Origin: Leucobacter tardus
GTDB taxonomy: Bacteria; Actinomycetota; Actinomycetes; Actinomycetales; Microbacteriaceae
Direction: 5' to 3'
Assembly: GCF_017583045.1 (NCBI RefSeq)
Contig: NZ_JAGFBF010000005.1
Location: 992,001 to 1,056,000, forward strand
DNA length: 64,000 nucleotides
Shown here: positions 8,913-17,354 of the stretch, piece by piece
Layout of the letters: each line of letters begins with the position of its first letter
How positions within the stretch are numbered: the first letter of the stretch is position 1
Made by a program: the position numbers and the translations under genes
Notes under the pieces: generated by a model
What the model was told of the DNA's origin: nothing
The model's input: the letters and a program-made list of their open reading frames with translations, nothing else
Databases searched by the model: none

Positions 8913-9695
8913 TCAGTCGTTTCCGCGACCGTCGTGCCCCACCTTCCCGGCCGTCCAGAATCCGATCGCCCGGTGCCGATTCCGCGGTTGCCGCAGCGGA
9001 CCGCGCAGATGCGAGCGGATCGTGCGCGCCGCCGCCGACTCGCAGGCGACCCACGCGTATCCGGGAGTCTCTGGCAGGGAGACCGATTCGACCGCGGCAG
9101 GAAGGGCGCTGTCGAGGCCGCCCGATCCGATGATCCAGGTCCACTCGACGTCGCCCCGCGTCGCGATCTCGCGGCGATCCTCGTCGCAGGGAACCTCGAC
9201 GATCGCGTGCACGGGCATTCCTGCCGGCAGTTCCTCGACGATGCGCGCGAGACCGGGAAGCCCGGTGGTGTCGGCCACGAGCAGTTGCCACTGCGCATCA
9301 GCGGGCAGCACATGGTACGCGTGCGATACCGCGGAACCGCGGAAGATGCCAAGTACCTGGCCGGGCTCGGCCTGCTCTGCCCAAGCCGAAGCGACACCGC
9401 TGCCGTGCACGGCGAACTCGATGTCGAACTCGCGTCCGCCGTCATGCACCGCGCGCATCGTGTAGTGCCGCCACGGGGGTTCCGCTTCGTCGACGACGTC
9501 GCCGTCGTGCTCACGATTGAAGTACGTCACGTCGGCGCGCGTCTCACCCGGCCAGGGGAACGCGACATCGACGCGCTCGTCGCCCCGACCGTCGGCGGGC
9601 CAGCGCCACTCACCGACCGCGCGCAAACGCACGCGAATCAACGACGGTGAGACGCGGATCACTCGCACGACCTCGGCGGGCTCGCAGAATGCCAT
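8913..9695 (-). CDS. Siderophore-interacting protein (FAD/NAD(P)H ferric-siderophore reductase)
   Basis: This 260-residue protein has an N-terminal FAD-binding barrel with the RHYTMR motif that contacts the flavin. The C-terminal SIP domain contains EELPAGMPVHAIVEVPC, WTWIIGSGG and a closing FWTAGKVGHD. Family members (ViuB/FpuB-like, or the SIP domain of IrtA) reduce imported ferric siderophores in the cytoplasm. It lies downstream of an AraC regulator and opposite a heterodimeric ABC transporter. Together these look like an iron-siderophore module in which the reductase is separate rather than fused to the transporter (inference). Confidence 0.87.
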   Translation of the reverse strand: MAFCEPAEVVRVIRVSPSLIRVRLRAVGEWRWPADGRGDERVDVAFPWPGETRADVTYFNREHDGDVVDEAEPPWRHYTMRAVHDGGREFDIEFAVHGSGVASAWAEQAEPGQVLGIFRGSAVSHAYHVLPADAQWQLLVADTTGLPGLARIVEELPAGMPVHAIVEVPCDEDRREIATRGDVEWTWIIGSGGLDSALPAAVESVSLPETPGYAWVACESAAARTIRSHLRGPLRQPRNRHRAIGFWTAGKVGHDGRGND

Positions 9696-9710
9696 CGGTC
9701 CTCGTCTCCC

Positions 9711-9742
9711 CTCGTCCGCGGTTCGTCCGCGGTTCGTCCGCG
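9711..9742. repeat. Three tandem 11-bp units (TTCGTCCGCGG-like)
   Basis: CTCGTCCGCG followed by two GTTCGTCCGCG copies lies between the AraC and SIP genes, directly upstream of the SIP start. No function can be assigned. Confidence 0.5.
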
Positions 9743-9833
9743 CGGCGCGGGACGATCCCCCACTCACCGTAGGGTCACGCCGGGGCTCCGGGGTGACAAG
9801 CACTTACTCGTTTCCGACACTCTCGCGCCGGAA

Positions 9834-10625
9834 TCATGCGCGCGCAGGAAGGAACTCCTGGGGCCGGTGGCCGGAGACGCGCTGGAACGCGTTGCTGAAC
9901 GCGCCGATCGACGCGTAGCCCACTTTGCCCGCCACGACGCCGACGGGCATGCCGCTGATCAGCAGCTCCACCGCACGCGTCACCCGCAGCCGCATGCGCC
10001 AGGCGTTGAACGTCATGCCCGTCGTACGGTCGAAGACGCGCGCCACCGTGCGACTGCTCAACGACACTGTCCACGCCCACTCCTCGAGCGACCGCCCGTC
10101 GGCCGGATCAGCGAGGAGCGCCTGCACGATCGGCGCGATGCGTTCGTCCTGCGGAATCACGAGATCGAACTCCCGTCGCCCCTCATCGGCCAGGAGCTCG
10201 AGGCAGACGCGCTGGGCGCGTAACCGCTGATCCTTGGGGATCGGCGCCTCCATGAGGTAGATCAGCAGCTCGCGCAGGGCCGCGCGCACGCCCACCTCGC
10301 GCACCGTCAGAGCTTCACCCGACCAAGCGGCCGGATCGATGTGCACCGCCGCCATCATCGACGCCGGAACCCGCAGGACGGAGTGCGCAGTGTCTGCGGG
10401 CACCCAGACGCCCTCCCCCACGGTCAACTGATGCGGGCGCCCGGCGACGACCACCGACTCGCTTCCGAGGATCGGAAAGAAGACGACGTGCTCCGGGTGG
10501 GTGTGCGCCCCCGGCGGACAGCCGAAGTGGGGATGCCAGTAGCGATCGCGCATGAAGCGCGTCGTGAGCGTGTAGCCCTCGGGGATGATCGGCGGGTGCT
10601 GCGGCACCCGCCCATTGTCTCTCAT
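9834..10625 (-). CDS. AraC family transcriptional regulator with cupin sensor domain
   Basis: This 263-residue regulator has an N-terminal cupin (about residues 30-100, with PGAHTHPEHVVFFPI). The C-terminal AraC DNA-binding domain holds two helix-turn-helix units (SLEEWAWTVSLSSRTVARVF and PVGVVAGKVGYASIGAFSNAFQR). The ATG at 10623-10625 gives a normal length, although the open frame extends upstream. It is divergent from the ABC transporter pair across a 66-bp gap and co-oriented with the siderophore reductase. It is therefore the likely local regulator of iron-siderophore uptake (inference). No IdeR/DtxR box was seen. Confidence 0.87.
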   Translation of the reverse strand: MRDNGRVPQHPPIIPEGYTLTTRFMRDRYWHPHFGCPPGAHTHPEHVVFFPILGSESVVVAGRPHQLTVGEGVWVPADTAHSVLRVPASMMAAVHIDPAAWSGEALTVREVGVRAALRELLIYLMEAPIPKDQRLRAQRVCLELLADEGRREFDLVIPQDERIAPIVQALLADPADGRSLEEWAWTVSLSSRTVARVFDRTTGMTFNAWRMRLRVTRAVELLISGMPVGVVAGKVGYASIGAFSNAFQRVSGHRPQEFLPARA

Positions 10626-10691
10626 TCCGGTGTCGGATACGAATAAACGATCGTCACCCTGCCGCTCGATTCCGTCCCTACGGTTGACCTC

Positions 10692-12359
10692 ATGAGCACG
10701 ATCGATCGCGCGCTCGGGCCCGATGCCGGGACCGCGGGCACCTTCCGCGTGGCACTGCTGCACGGCGGCCGCGGGTGGCGGCTCTCGGGAGCGACCCTCG
10801 GGTTCATGACCCATCAGGCGTGCGAAGCCGCCGTACCGATTGCGATCGGCGTCGTCATCGACCGCGCGATCGTTCGGGATGATCCGCTCGCGCTCGCCTG
10901 GTGGATCGGAGCGCTCGCGCTGCTCTTCGTCGTGCTCTCACTGAGCTATCAGCGTGCCGCGCTCGGCATGGTGCGCGTGTACGGCCACGGCGAGCACGAC
11001 CTGCGCCAGCTGGTGAGCGCTCGCGTGCTGCACCCGCGCGGACGTCGCTCCCACGACCGCACGGGCGAGGTCCTGTCGGTGACGACGAGTGACAGCTTCC
11101 GCGTCGCCGGGGTCGCCTGGAGCGTGGCCGAGCAGGGCGCGACGATCGCAGCGGTGCTGGCCGCGAGCACTGCGCTGCTCGTCATCTCGGTGCCGCTCGG
11201 CGTCGGCGTGCTCGTCGGGGCCATCGCCGTGCTCATCGGTATGCATGCCCTGGCGCGGCCGATCGAGAAGCTGGGCATGGCCGAGCAGGCCTCGGTGGCC
11301 AACGCCAGTGACGTCGCCACCGACACGATGGCCGGCCTGCGGATCGTGCACGGCCTGGGCGCCGAGAAGGAGATGGTGCGCCGTTACCGCAGGGCGTCCG
11401 CGGCATCGCTCCGCGGCGCCGTTTCCACCGCTCGCACGCTCATCACCTCTGAGACGGTGAGCAGCGCCGTCTCGGTCGTGTACTTGGGCGGACTCGCGCT
11501 TGCTGCCGCATGGATGGCCGCGAACGACGACATCACCGTGGGCCAGCTCGTCACGGTCGTCGCGCTCGCCCAATTCCTCCAGGGCTCGCTCGCCCACATC
11601 GGCACCTTCGGGGCCAACTGGGCGCACAAGCGCGCCTCCGCGCGGCGGTTGCGCGGAGTCGTCACGGAACCGTTCCGACTCGCGGCAGGGAGCCGTCCGG
11701 ATACGGCGCGGCCTGAAACCCCCGTGCCGGTGCTGTCGTGGCATCTTGGCGGAGGGTCCGCTGAGGCGCTGCCCGGTGCGCTCACCGGCGTACGCGTCGC
11801 GGGCGCAGCCGAGGCACGCGCGCTGTCGGCGCGGCTCGGACTGCGTGCCGCACCTGAGCCCGGAGCCGTGTTCATCGCCGGCACCGACGCGATCCGCGTG
11901 TGCCCGGAGCAGTACCGTCGGTTCGTCACCGCCCCGCCCCACGACGCCGCGATCTTCAGCGGAACATTGCGCGAGAACGTCGTAGGCGCGCTGGTCGGTG
12001 GCGCGAACGATGTCTGGGATCCGGAAATCGCGAAAGCAGTCGCCCTCGACGACGTCGTCGCTCACCTCGGCTCCGCCGAGGCGGAGCTCGGCGAGAGCGG
12101 CAGGCGACTCTCGGGCGGTCAACGCCAGCGTGTGCTGCTCGCCCGCGCGCTGCACGGCGACGCCGAGGTCACAGTGCTCGACGAGCCGGCGACCGCACTG
12201 GACCCCGTCACCGAGCAGCGCGTCGCCGGGGGCCTCGCCGCGCTCGGCCGCACCATCGTCGTCATCACCTCGAGCCCCATCCTGCTCGACGCCTGTCATC
12301 GGGTGGTCGATCAGACCGGCAGCACCGCCGCTGAGACCGTCGCGGAGCGGGCGGGATGA
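10692..12359 (+). CDS. ABC transporter half-subunit (TMD-NBD) with degenerate Walker A
   Basis: This 555-residue type IV ABC half-transporter has a six-helix membrane domain (about 1-300) and a C-terminal ATPase domain. The ATPase domain keeps the signature LSGGQRQR and Walker B VTVLDEPATALD. The P-loop position reads VAGAAEARALS, with no GxxGxGKS/T, and the H-loop reads VVITSSP with Ser instead of His. The partner encoded next has the opposite defects. The stop overlaps the partner's start (ATGA), so the two are translationally coupled. Context with a SIP reductase and AraC regulator suggests siderophore transport, perhaps IrtAB-like import (inference). Confidence 0.88.
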   Translation: MSTIDRALGPDAGTAGTFRVALLHGGRGWRLSGATLGFMTHQACEAAVPIAIGVVIDRAIVRDDPLALAWWIGALALLFVVLSLSYQRAALGMVRVYGHGEHDLRQLVSARVLHPRGRRSHDRTGEVLSVTTSDSFRVAGVAWSVAEQGATIAAVLAASTALLVISVPLGVGVLVGAIAVLIGMHALARPIEKLGMAEQASVANASDVATDTMAGLRIVHGLGAEKEMVRRYRRASAASLRGAVSTARTLITSETVSSAVSVVYLGGLALAAAWMAANDDITVGQLVTVVALAQFLQGSLAHIGTFGANWAHKRASARRLRGVVTEPFRLAAGSRPDTARPETPVPVLSWHLGGGSAEALPGALTGVRVAGAAEARALSARLGLRAAPEPGAVFIAGTDAIRVCPEQYRRFVTAPPHDAAIFSGTLRENVVGALVGGANDVWDPEIAKAVALDDVVAHLGSAEAELGESGRRLSGGQRQRVLLARALHGDAEVTVLDEPATALDPVTEQRVAGGLAALGRTIVVITSSPILLDACHRVVDQTGSTAAETVAERAG

Positions 12360-14110
12360 CCGCCCCCTTCGGCACCGGGGACGCACCGGACGGCGAGGAT
12401 CGCCTGCCGATCGCCGGGGCCCGGCTGAGCGCGCGTCACGCCTGGCGAATCCTGCGCCGCCGAGGCGGGGCGCTCACCCGCACCCTCCTCCTGCTGCTGC
12501 TCGGCTCGGCGTCGGCGCTCCTCATCCCACCCGCTCTGGGATGGATCGTGGACGCCGTGGTCGACGGCACGGAACTCTGGGCGCTCGTCCGCATCGCCGG
12601 TGTGGTCGTCGGCGCTGGATTGATCTCGGCGCTCCTCATGCGGGCGGGCGGGCGCTGCCTCGTCTCCGCACTGCAGGGGTCCCTCGCCGACCTGCGGGAG
12701 GAGGTGTTCTCCGCCGCCGTGCGGCTCGACCGCGACACCGTCGAGCGCGCGGGCAGCGCGGATGTCGTCTCCCGGGTCACCGGAGACGTCGAGGCCATCA
12801 CGGCCGCCGTCTCCGACGTCTTGCCGCGATGCGTGAGCGCGGGCTTCACGATCGCCCTCACGGGTGTCGGGCTGGCCCTGCTCGATCCGTGGCTCGCACT
12901 CGCCGCACTGATCGCCGTGCCGGTGCAGGTGTGGTCGACACGGCGCTTCCTCCGTCGCTCGCGCCCGCTCTACCGCCGGCTGCGCCGCGAAGAATCGGAG
13001 CGCGGTCAGGCGGTCATCGAGACGGTCTCCGGATCAGACACGGTCGTCGCGCACGGTGCGCAGGCACCGCACCTCGCGCGCATCTCCGATCGCAGTCTCA
13101 CCGCGGTGGAGACCACCCGCGAAGCCACCCGTGCACGCAACCGATTCAATGCCGGTCTCAACTGCGCAGAGTTTCTCGGACTCGCCGCGGTGCTCACCGT
13201 CGGCTTCTGGCAGGTCACGGCCGCCGGGTTGACCGTCGGGGCCGTGACCGCCGCCGCGCTCTTCTTCCACCAGCTGTTCGGGCCCATCGGATCCCTGCTC
13301 TCGAGCATCGATGACCTGCAACGCGCCGCAGCCGGACTCGGCCGTCTCTCGGGTGTCCTGCTCGTCGCACCGCAGCGGACCGTCAGACAGGACATCTCCG
13401 ATGCGGGCATCAGCGTGCGTGCGGCGAGCCACCGCTATCGTGGCAGCGCACGGAACGCGCTCGAGCGGACCGATCTCAAGTTGGCAGCCGGATCGACGAC
13501 GGTGCTCGTCGGGGTGTCCGGGTCGGGCAAGTCCACGCTCGCGCAGCTCATTGCCGGGGTACTGGAACCGTCGACGGGCGACGTGCACGTCGGCGGCGTC
13601 CCGGCTCGCGCCGCGGGGCACGACGGGCAGCGTGCGGTGCTGCTCGTCACTCAGGAGACTCATGTGTTCACGGGCACGCTCGCCGACAACCTGCGTGTTG
13701 CAGGCCCCGAGGCGTCAGACGTCACGCTCTGGAGCGCTCTCGACGCCGTCGGCGCCGCGTGGAGTCACGACCTGCCCGAGGCGCTCGAGACGGTGCTCGG
13801 ACCCGACCTCGACGATGCGCGGGTGCAGCAGATCGCGCTCGCCCGGGTGCTGCTGCTCGATCCTCCCGTCGTCGTGCTCGATGAGGCCACCGCGCACGGC
13901 GGCGCCGGAGGGGATCTCGATGCGGCCGTCTCCGCCGTCGCCGCCGGGCGCACCGCGGTGATCGTCGCGCACCGGTTCGCCCAGGCGCGGACCGCCGACG
14001 AGATCGTCGTCATGGAGGACGGCCGGATCAGGGAACGCGGCACCCACGAAGCGCTGCTGCGTCTGGACGGTAGGTATGCGCGACTCCACGCGGCCGCCGT
14101 CGCGCCGTGA
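12356..14110 (+). CDS. ABC transporter half-subunit (TMD-NBD) with intact Walker A but degenerate signature
   Basis: This 584-residue half-transporter has a membrane domain (about 30-330) and an ATPase domain (about 345-584). Walker A is canonical (GVSGSGKST). The Q-loop (LLVTQET), Walker B (VVVLDEATA) and H-loop (VIVAHRF) are intact. The LSGGQ signature is replaced by LDDARVQQ. Paired with the upstream subunit it would form only one complete ATP site. The start ATG overlaps the upstream stop. Confidence 0.88.
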   Translation: MTAPFGTGDAPDGEDRLPIAGARLSARHAWRILRRRGGALTRTLLLLLLGSASALLIPPALGWIVDAVVDGTELWALVRIAGVVVGAGLISALLMRAGGRCLVSALQGSLADLREEVFSAAVRLDRDTVERAGSADVVSRVTGDVEAITAAVSDVLPRCVSAGFTIALTGVGLALLDPWLALAALIAVPVQVWSTRRFLRRSRPLYRRLRREESERGQAVIETVSGSDTVVAHGAQAPHLARISDRSLTAVETTREATRARNRFNAGLNCAEFLGLAAVLTVGFWQVTAAGLTVGAVTAAALFFHQLFGPIGSLLSSIDDLQRAAAGLGRLSGVLLVAPQRTVRQDISDAGISVRAASHRYRGSARNALERTDLKLAAGSTTVLVGVSGSGKSTLAQLIAGVLEPSTGDVHVGGVPARAAGHDGQRAVLLVTQETHVFTGTLADNLRVAGPEASDVTLWSALDAVGAAWSHDLPEALETVLGPDLDDARVQQIALARVLLLDPPVVVLDEATAHGGAGGDLDAAVSAVAAGRTAVIVAHRFAQARTADEIVVMEDGRIRERGTHEALLRLDGRYARLHAAAVAP

Positions 14111-14267
14111 ACGCGGCATCGTGGCACGGTTCATGTCGTCTCCGTACTAAACTTCTAGAGGCGTGTGCGGCGATGGCGTGAACCGTGCGTGTCGCCGGCG
14201 ACGCCCCGAGACGGGGTGATCGCGCCCGACTCCACGCGCTCGACTTCCCGGAAGGACGCCCGCTTCA

Positions 14268-15887
14268 ATGACTGAAGAGGACACCGCGCAGACCGACACG
14301 GCCAGCGAGTACGTCGCGATCCTCGGCAGTTCCGGGGGCAACCTGCGGAGTCATGGCGGGAACGACCCGGCGCGACTCATTCGCGACGTCCGTCGCCAAC
14401 TGCGTGCGGCCGGATTCGCCCTCGCAGACGTGCTCTTCGTCTCGGCTTCCTCGTCGATGGACGGTATCGCTCCGGACGCCCCGGCCGAACTCTGGGGCAT
14501 CGATGGCGCGGACCCCGTCGTCATCGAGTCCGGCACGCTCGCCGAGATCAATGAGATCGCCCGCACCTCTGACGCGCGTCTCGCAGAGCGCGTGCGTCTC
14601 GGTGAGATCACGGGTCTCGTGCTGATGAGTTCCGATCCGGGCGACACGCACGCGCAGACGATCGCAGCGGCCGCCGAGCTCGGGATCCCCGTGGCCGGCA
14701 CCGGGGGCAGCTCCATCGCTCTGGCGCAGCAGATGGGGGTGAACCTCGTTTCGGCGTCGGGCACCACCGGCACGACCAGCACGACTCGTGCGGTCTCCTA
14801 CGTCTCGGGTCTGGCCCGCTACTGGAAGGTGAAGTACCGACCTGCCCTCGGCGGGTCGTCGGCGTCGTCCAGCGATGCGCCCCGCACCGAGGCCACGTGG
14901 CGTCGCATCAGCATCCGCGGCATCATGGTGGGCTCGATCCCCGCATTCATCGCTCTCGCACTGGTCCTCGCCGTCAGCAAGATCCCGGGTCTCGATGGCC
15001 TCTCCCCCGTGTTCGATCTGCTCATCGCCGCGCTTCCCGTCGTGGTCGCCGCCGTCGCCGCCCGCAAGATCAGCGGTCTCGACGAAGTGGGTCTCGTTGC
15101 CGGCGCCATCGCCGGCATCCTCGCGCAAGAGGGTGGCATTCTCGGAGGCCTCGTCGCCGGCATCCTCGCGGGCATGCTCGCCTCGGGGCTCATCAACCTG
15201 ACCCTGCGCTGGCGCTTCCCCGCGACGACGGCGAACATCGTGACCGGTGCGTTCGCGGGCCTCCTGCCCGGATTGCTCGTCTACTTCGTTCTCGCACCGT
15301 TCACCAGCCTCCTCGGCGAGTGGGTCAAGACGTCCATCGAGTGGGCGGTCGACTTCAACCCGATTCTCGCGGGCGCCCTCGCCGGTCTCGCCATGTGGCC
15401 CGCCATCATCGGCGGGGTGTACCACTCGGTGATCCTGCCGCTCGTGCTGCTCGAGATGGCGCAGAAGGGCCACAGCTTCTTCGGAGCCATCGACATGGTC
15501 TCGCTCGTCATGGTGTCGCTCGGCATCACGCTCGCCAACGTGATCCGCCCCCGCACGTCGGGAGAGCGCGCGCTCGCCGGATCGGGTGCGGCGGTGAACT
15601 TCTTCTTCGGAACGTTCGTCGAATCCTCCTACCCCTTCATGTTCGGCGACAAGAAGGTGTTCGCGATCGCCCTGCTCTCCGCGACCGCCGGCGGAGCCGT
15701 CGTCGGACTCACCGGCGCCGAGGCGACCGCGTACCTGCCGGCCATCGTCGCCCCGTTCATCGCGACGAATGCCGGCGGCATGGTCCTCGCAATGCTGACC
15801 TCGGCCCTCCTCGCGCTGACGCTTACCCTGCTCGTGAACATCGCGGCGACCCGCAAGGCGCGGGTCGCCGACCCCGTCCCCGCGTGA
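14268..15887 (+). CDS. PTS EIIC-like membrane permease with N-terminal soluble domain
   Basis: This 539-residue protein begins with about 180 soluble residues. These contain SSSMDGIAPDAPAELWG and VLMSSDPGDTHAQT, resembling a small nucleotide- or sugar-binding fold I cannot name. About ten hydrophobic segments follow, with motifs such as FFFGTFVESSYPFMFGDKKV that resemble EIIC sugar permeases. No EIIA or EIIB phosphorylation domain is fused or adjacent. GGAAGGAC lies about 11 nt before the ATG. The stop overlaps a possible GTG start of a HAD phosphatase. Sugar or polyol uptake is likely; the specificity is unknown. Confidence 0.7.
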   Translation: MTEEDTAQTDTASEYVAILGSSGGNLRSHGGNDPARLIRDVRRQLRAAGFALADVLFVSASSSMDGIAPDAPAELWGIDGADPVVIESGTLAEINEIARTSDARLAERVRLGEITGLVLMSSDPGDTHAQTIAAAAELGIPVAGTGGSSIALAQQMGVNLVSASGTTGTTSTTRAVSYVSGLARYWKVKYRPALGGSSASSSDAPRTEATWRRISIRGIMVGSIPAFIALALVLAVSKIPGLDGLSPVFDLLIAALPVVVAAVAARKISGLDEVGLVAGAIAGILAQEGGILGGLVAGILAGMLASGLINLTLRWRFPATTANIVTGAFAGLLPGLLVYFVLAPFTSLLGEWVKTSIEWAVDFNPILAGALAGLAMWPAIIGGVYHSVILPLVLLEMAQKGHSFFGAIDMVSLVMVSLGITLANVIRPRTSGERALAGSGAAVNFFFGTFVESSYPFMFGDKKVFAIALLSATAGGAVVGLTGAEATAYLPAIVAPFIATNAGGMVLAMLTSALLALTLTLLVNIAATRKARVADPVPA

Positions 15888-16522
15888 CCCGACCCGTCAT
15901 GCCTCGCATCATCGCGGCCCGCACCGCCGCCGACCTCGCTCCCCCGGTGCACGCTCGAGCGCTGCTGTTCGACTGGGACGGCACCCTGTTCGACAACCAC
16001 CACTTCAACTTCGTGGCGCTGCGCCACGCGATGCAGTTGCACGGTGTCGAGATGACGGAGCATTGGTTCCACGAGCACTCCGGCTTCTCCGCGCGCGGCA
16101 TCGTCGCCGAGGCGTTCCGACTCGCGGATCGGCCGGTCGACGTCGATGCGGTGCTCCGGGCACGCGATGTGTACGCCGACGACCGCGTCGGAGACATCAG
16201 TCCCGTGACGCCGGTGCTCGACGTGCTGCTGCACCCCGGTGAGCGCCACGTCGGCGTGGTCACCGGATCGAATCGGTCGAACATCGACGCTCTGCTTCGT
16301 CGGCACGCGCTCGAACCCCGACTCGACGTGCTGATCACCCACGACGAACTGACGCACGGCAAACCGAACCCGGAGGGCTACGAGCTGGCGATGCGGCGCC
16401 TCGGCATCACCGATCCGACTACGGTGCTCATCTACGAGGACAGCGACCAGGGCATCGCAGCGGCGACCGCCGCAGGTGCCGACGTCGTCGACGTGCGCCC
16501 GCTGCTCGCGTCGGTGGGATGA
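15884..16522 (+). CDS. HAD family hydrolase (beta-phosphoglucomutase-like phosphatase)
   Basis: This protein of about 212 residues has motif I FDWDGTLFD (nucleophile and acid Asp), motif II VVTGSNRSN, and the motif III/IV region KPNPEGYELA...YEDSDQG. The cap domain is helical, as in the subgroup that dephosphorylates sugar phosphates. A GTG at 15884 overlaps the permease stop (GTGA), suggesting coupling; the ATG at 15899 is the alternative start. It may act on the phosphorylated product of the upstream permease (inference). Confidence 0.87.
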   Translation: MTRPVMPRIIAARTAADLAPPVHARALLFDWDGTLFDNHHFNFVALRHAMQLHGVEMTEHWFHEHSGFSARGIVAEAFRLADRPVDVDAVLRARDVYADDRVGDISPVTPVLDVLLHPGERHVGVVTGSNRSNIDALLRRHALEPRLDVLITHDELTHGKPNPEGYELAMRRLGITDPTTVLIYEDSDQGIAAATAAGADVVDVRPLLASVG

Positions 16523-16538
16523 GGAGCGCCAACCTCTA

Positions 16539-17249
16539 TTACAGCTGCCGGCGCACGCCCGCTTCGCTGGCGATCTGGTCGACCTGCTCCTCGAGAGAGT
16601 CTCTGAACGGCACCTGAGCTCGTTTACGACGCGTGAGCGGCAACTGCACCGGGTGCGCCGACTCCTCGAGTTCGAACCCCAGCGCGGCGTAGAGCGCGAG
16701 GGCACCCAGGAGCATGCCGAGGATCCCGCCCACTGCGTCCCACATCGGTGCGCCCGTGAGGTGCGAGATCCCCGTCACCGAGAACCGCACGGCCGACCCG
16801 ACGAGCACCATCGACGCGAGCACTTTGCCGCGGGCGGCGACCACCGGCACCAACAACGCGATCGCGGCGACCTGCAGCAGAAGTCCCAGCGCAGGGCTGC
16901 TGGCACCCGGAGTCGTGAGCAGTGTGGAAACGGCGATCATCGCCCAGACTCCCGACACGATCGCCATACCGGTACCCGCGATCGGGTCGCGCGCCCCGAA
17001 CCCGATCACCGCTGAGAGCAGCTGCAGCGGAACGGTCAGCACGAGCACGGCGACGGCGATGATGTGGGACTCGTCTGGCCCGACGATCCCCAGCTGCAGC
17101 GCACTGAACCCGACGGTGGCGACGGCGAGCGAGAGGAACGCCAGAGGCAACGGGTTGCCCGTGGGGCGCAGCATGATCCGCGTCTGCTTCACGTGCGGGC
17201 GTGAAGCGTCCGGGTCATCGTCTCGATGCGTGTCTCGTGATTCGGCCAT
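16539..17249 (-). CDS. GPR1/FUN34/YaaH family transporter (acetate-permease-like)
   Basis: This 236-residue membrane protein has six hydrophobic segments. The family signature begins with NPLPLAFLSLAVATVGFSALQL in the first helix. An acidic N-terminal tail of about 30 residues and a basic C-terminal tail lie in the cytoplasm. YaaH/SatP members move acetate and related monocarboxylates. The ATG at 17247-17249 is preceded by GAGGGG. It lies just downstream of the wall-protein gene, separated by a hairpin. Confidence 0.77.
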   Translation of the reverse strand: MAESRDTHRDDDPDASRPHVKQTRIMLRPTGNPLPLAFLSLAVATVGFSALQLGIVGPDESHIIAVAVLVLTVPLQLLSAVIGFGARDPIAGTGMAIVSGVWAMIAVSTLLTTPGASSPALGLLLQVAAIALLVPVVAARGKVLASMVLVGSAVRFSVTGISHLTGAPMWDAVGGILGMLLGALALYAALGFELEESAHPVQLPLTRRKRAQVPFRDSLEEQVDQIASEAGVRRQL

Positions 17250-17300
17250 GCCCGTCCCCTCGGTCGCGTACACGCTGCCGACTCGGCGATGGTCGCAGAC

Positions 17301-17333
17301 GTGCGGCCCAGTCTCTCAGAGACCGGGCCGCAC
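17301..17333 (-). terminator. Hairpin downstream of the LANTG wall-protein gene
   Basis: GTGCGGCCC...GGGCCGCAC encloses a second stem GTCTC-tca-GAGAC, giving a 14-bp stem with one mismatch. It lies 21 nt after the wall-protein stop. There is no clear T-tract, as is common in high-GC genomes, so termination is inferred from position and stem strength. Confidence 0.55.
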
Positions 17334-17354
17334 GCGTGACGGAACCTGAGTTCG

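Noticed and set aside
9711..9742. Regulatory operator or CRISPR in the TTCGTCCGCG repeats
   Set aside because: Three short GC-rich copies with no spacers and no symmetry; slippage is a simpler explanation.
10626..10691. IdeR/DtxR iron box between the AraC and ABC genes
   Set aside because: No sequence resembling the TTAGGTTAG-type consensus was found in the 66-bp gap or before the SIP gene.
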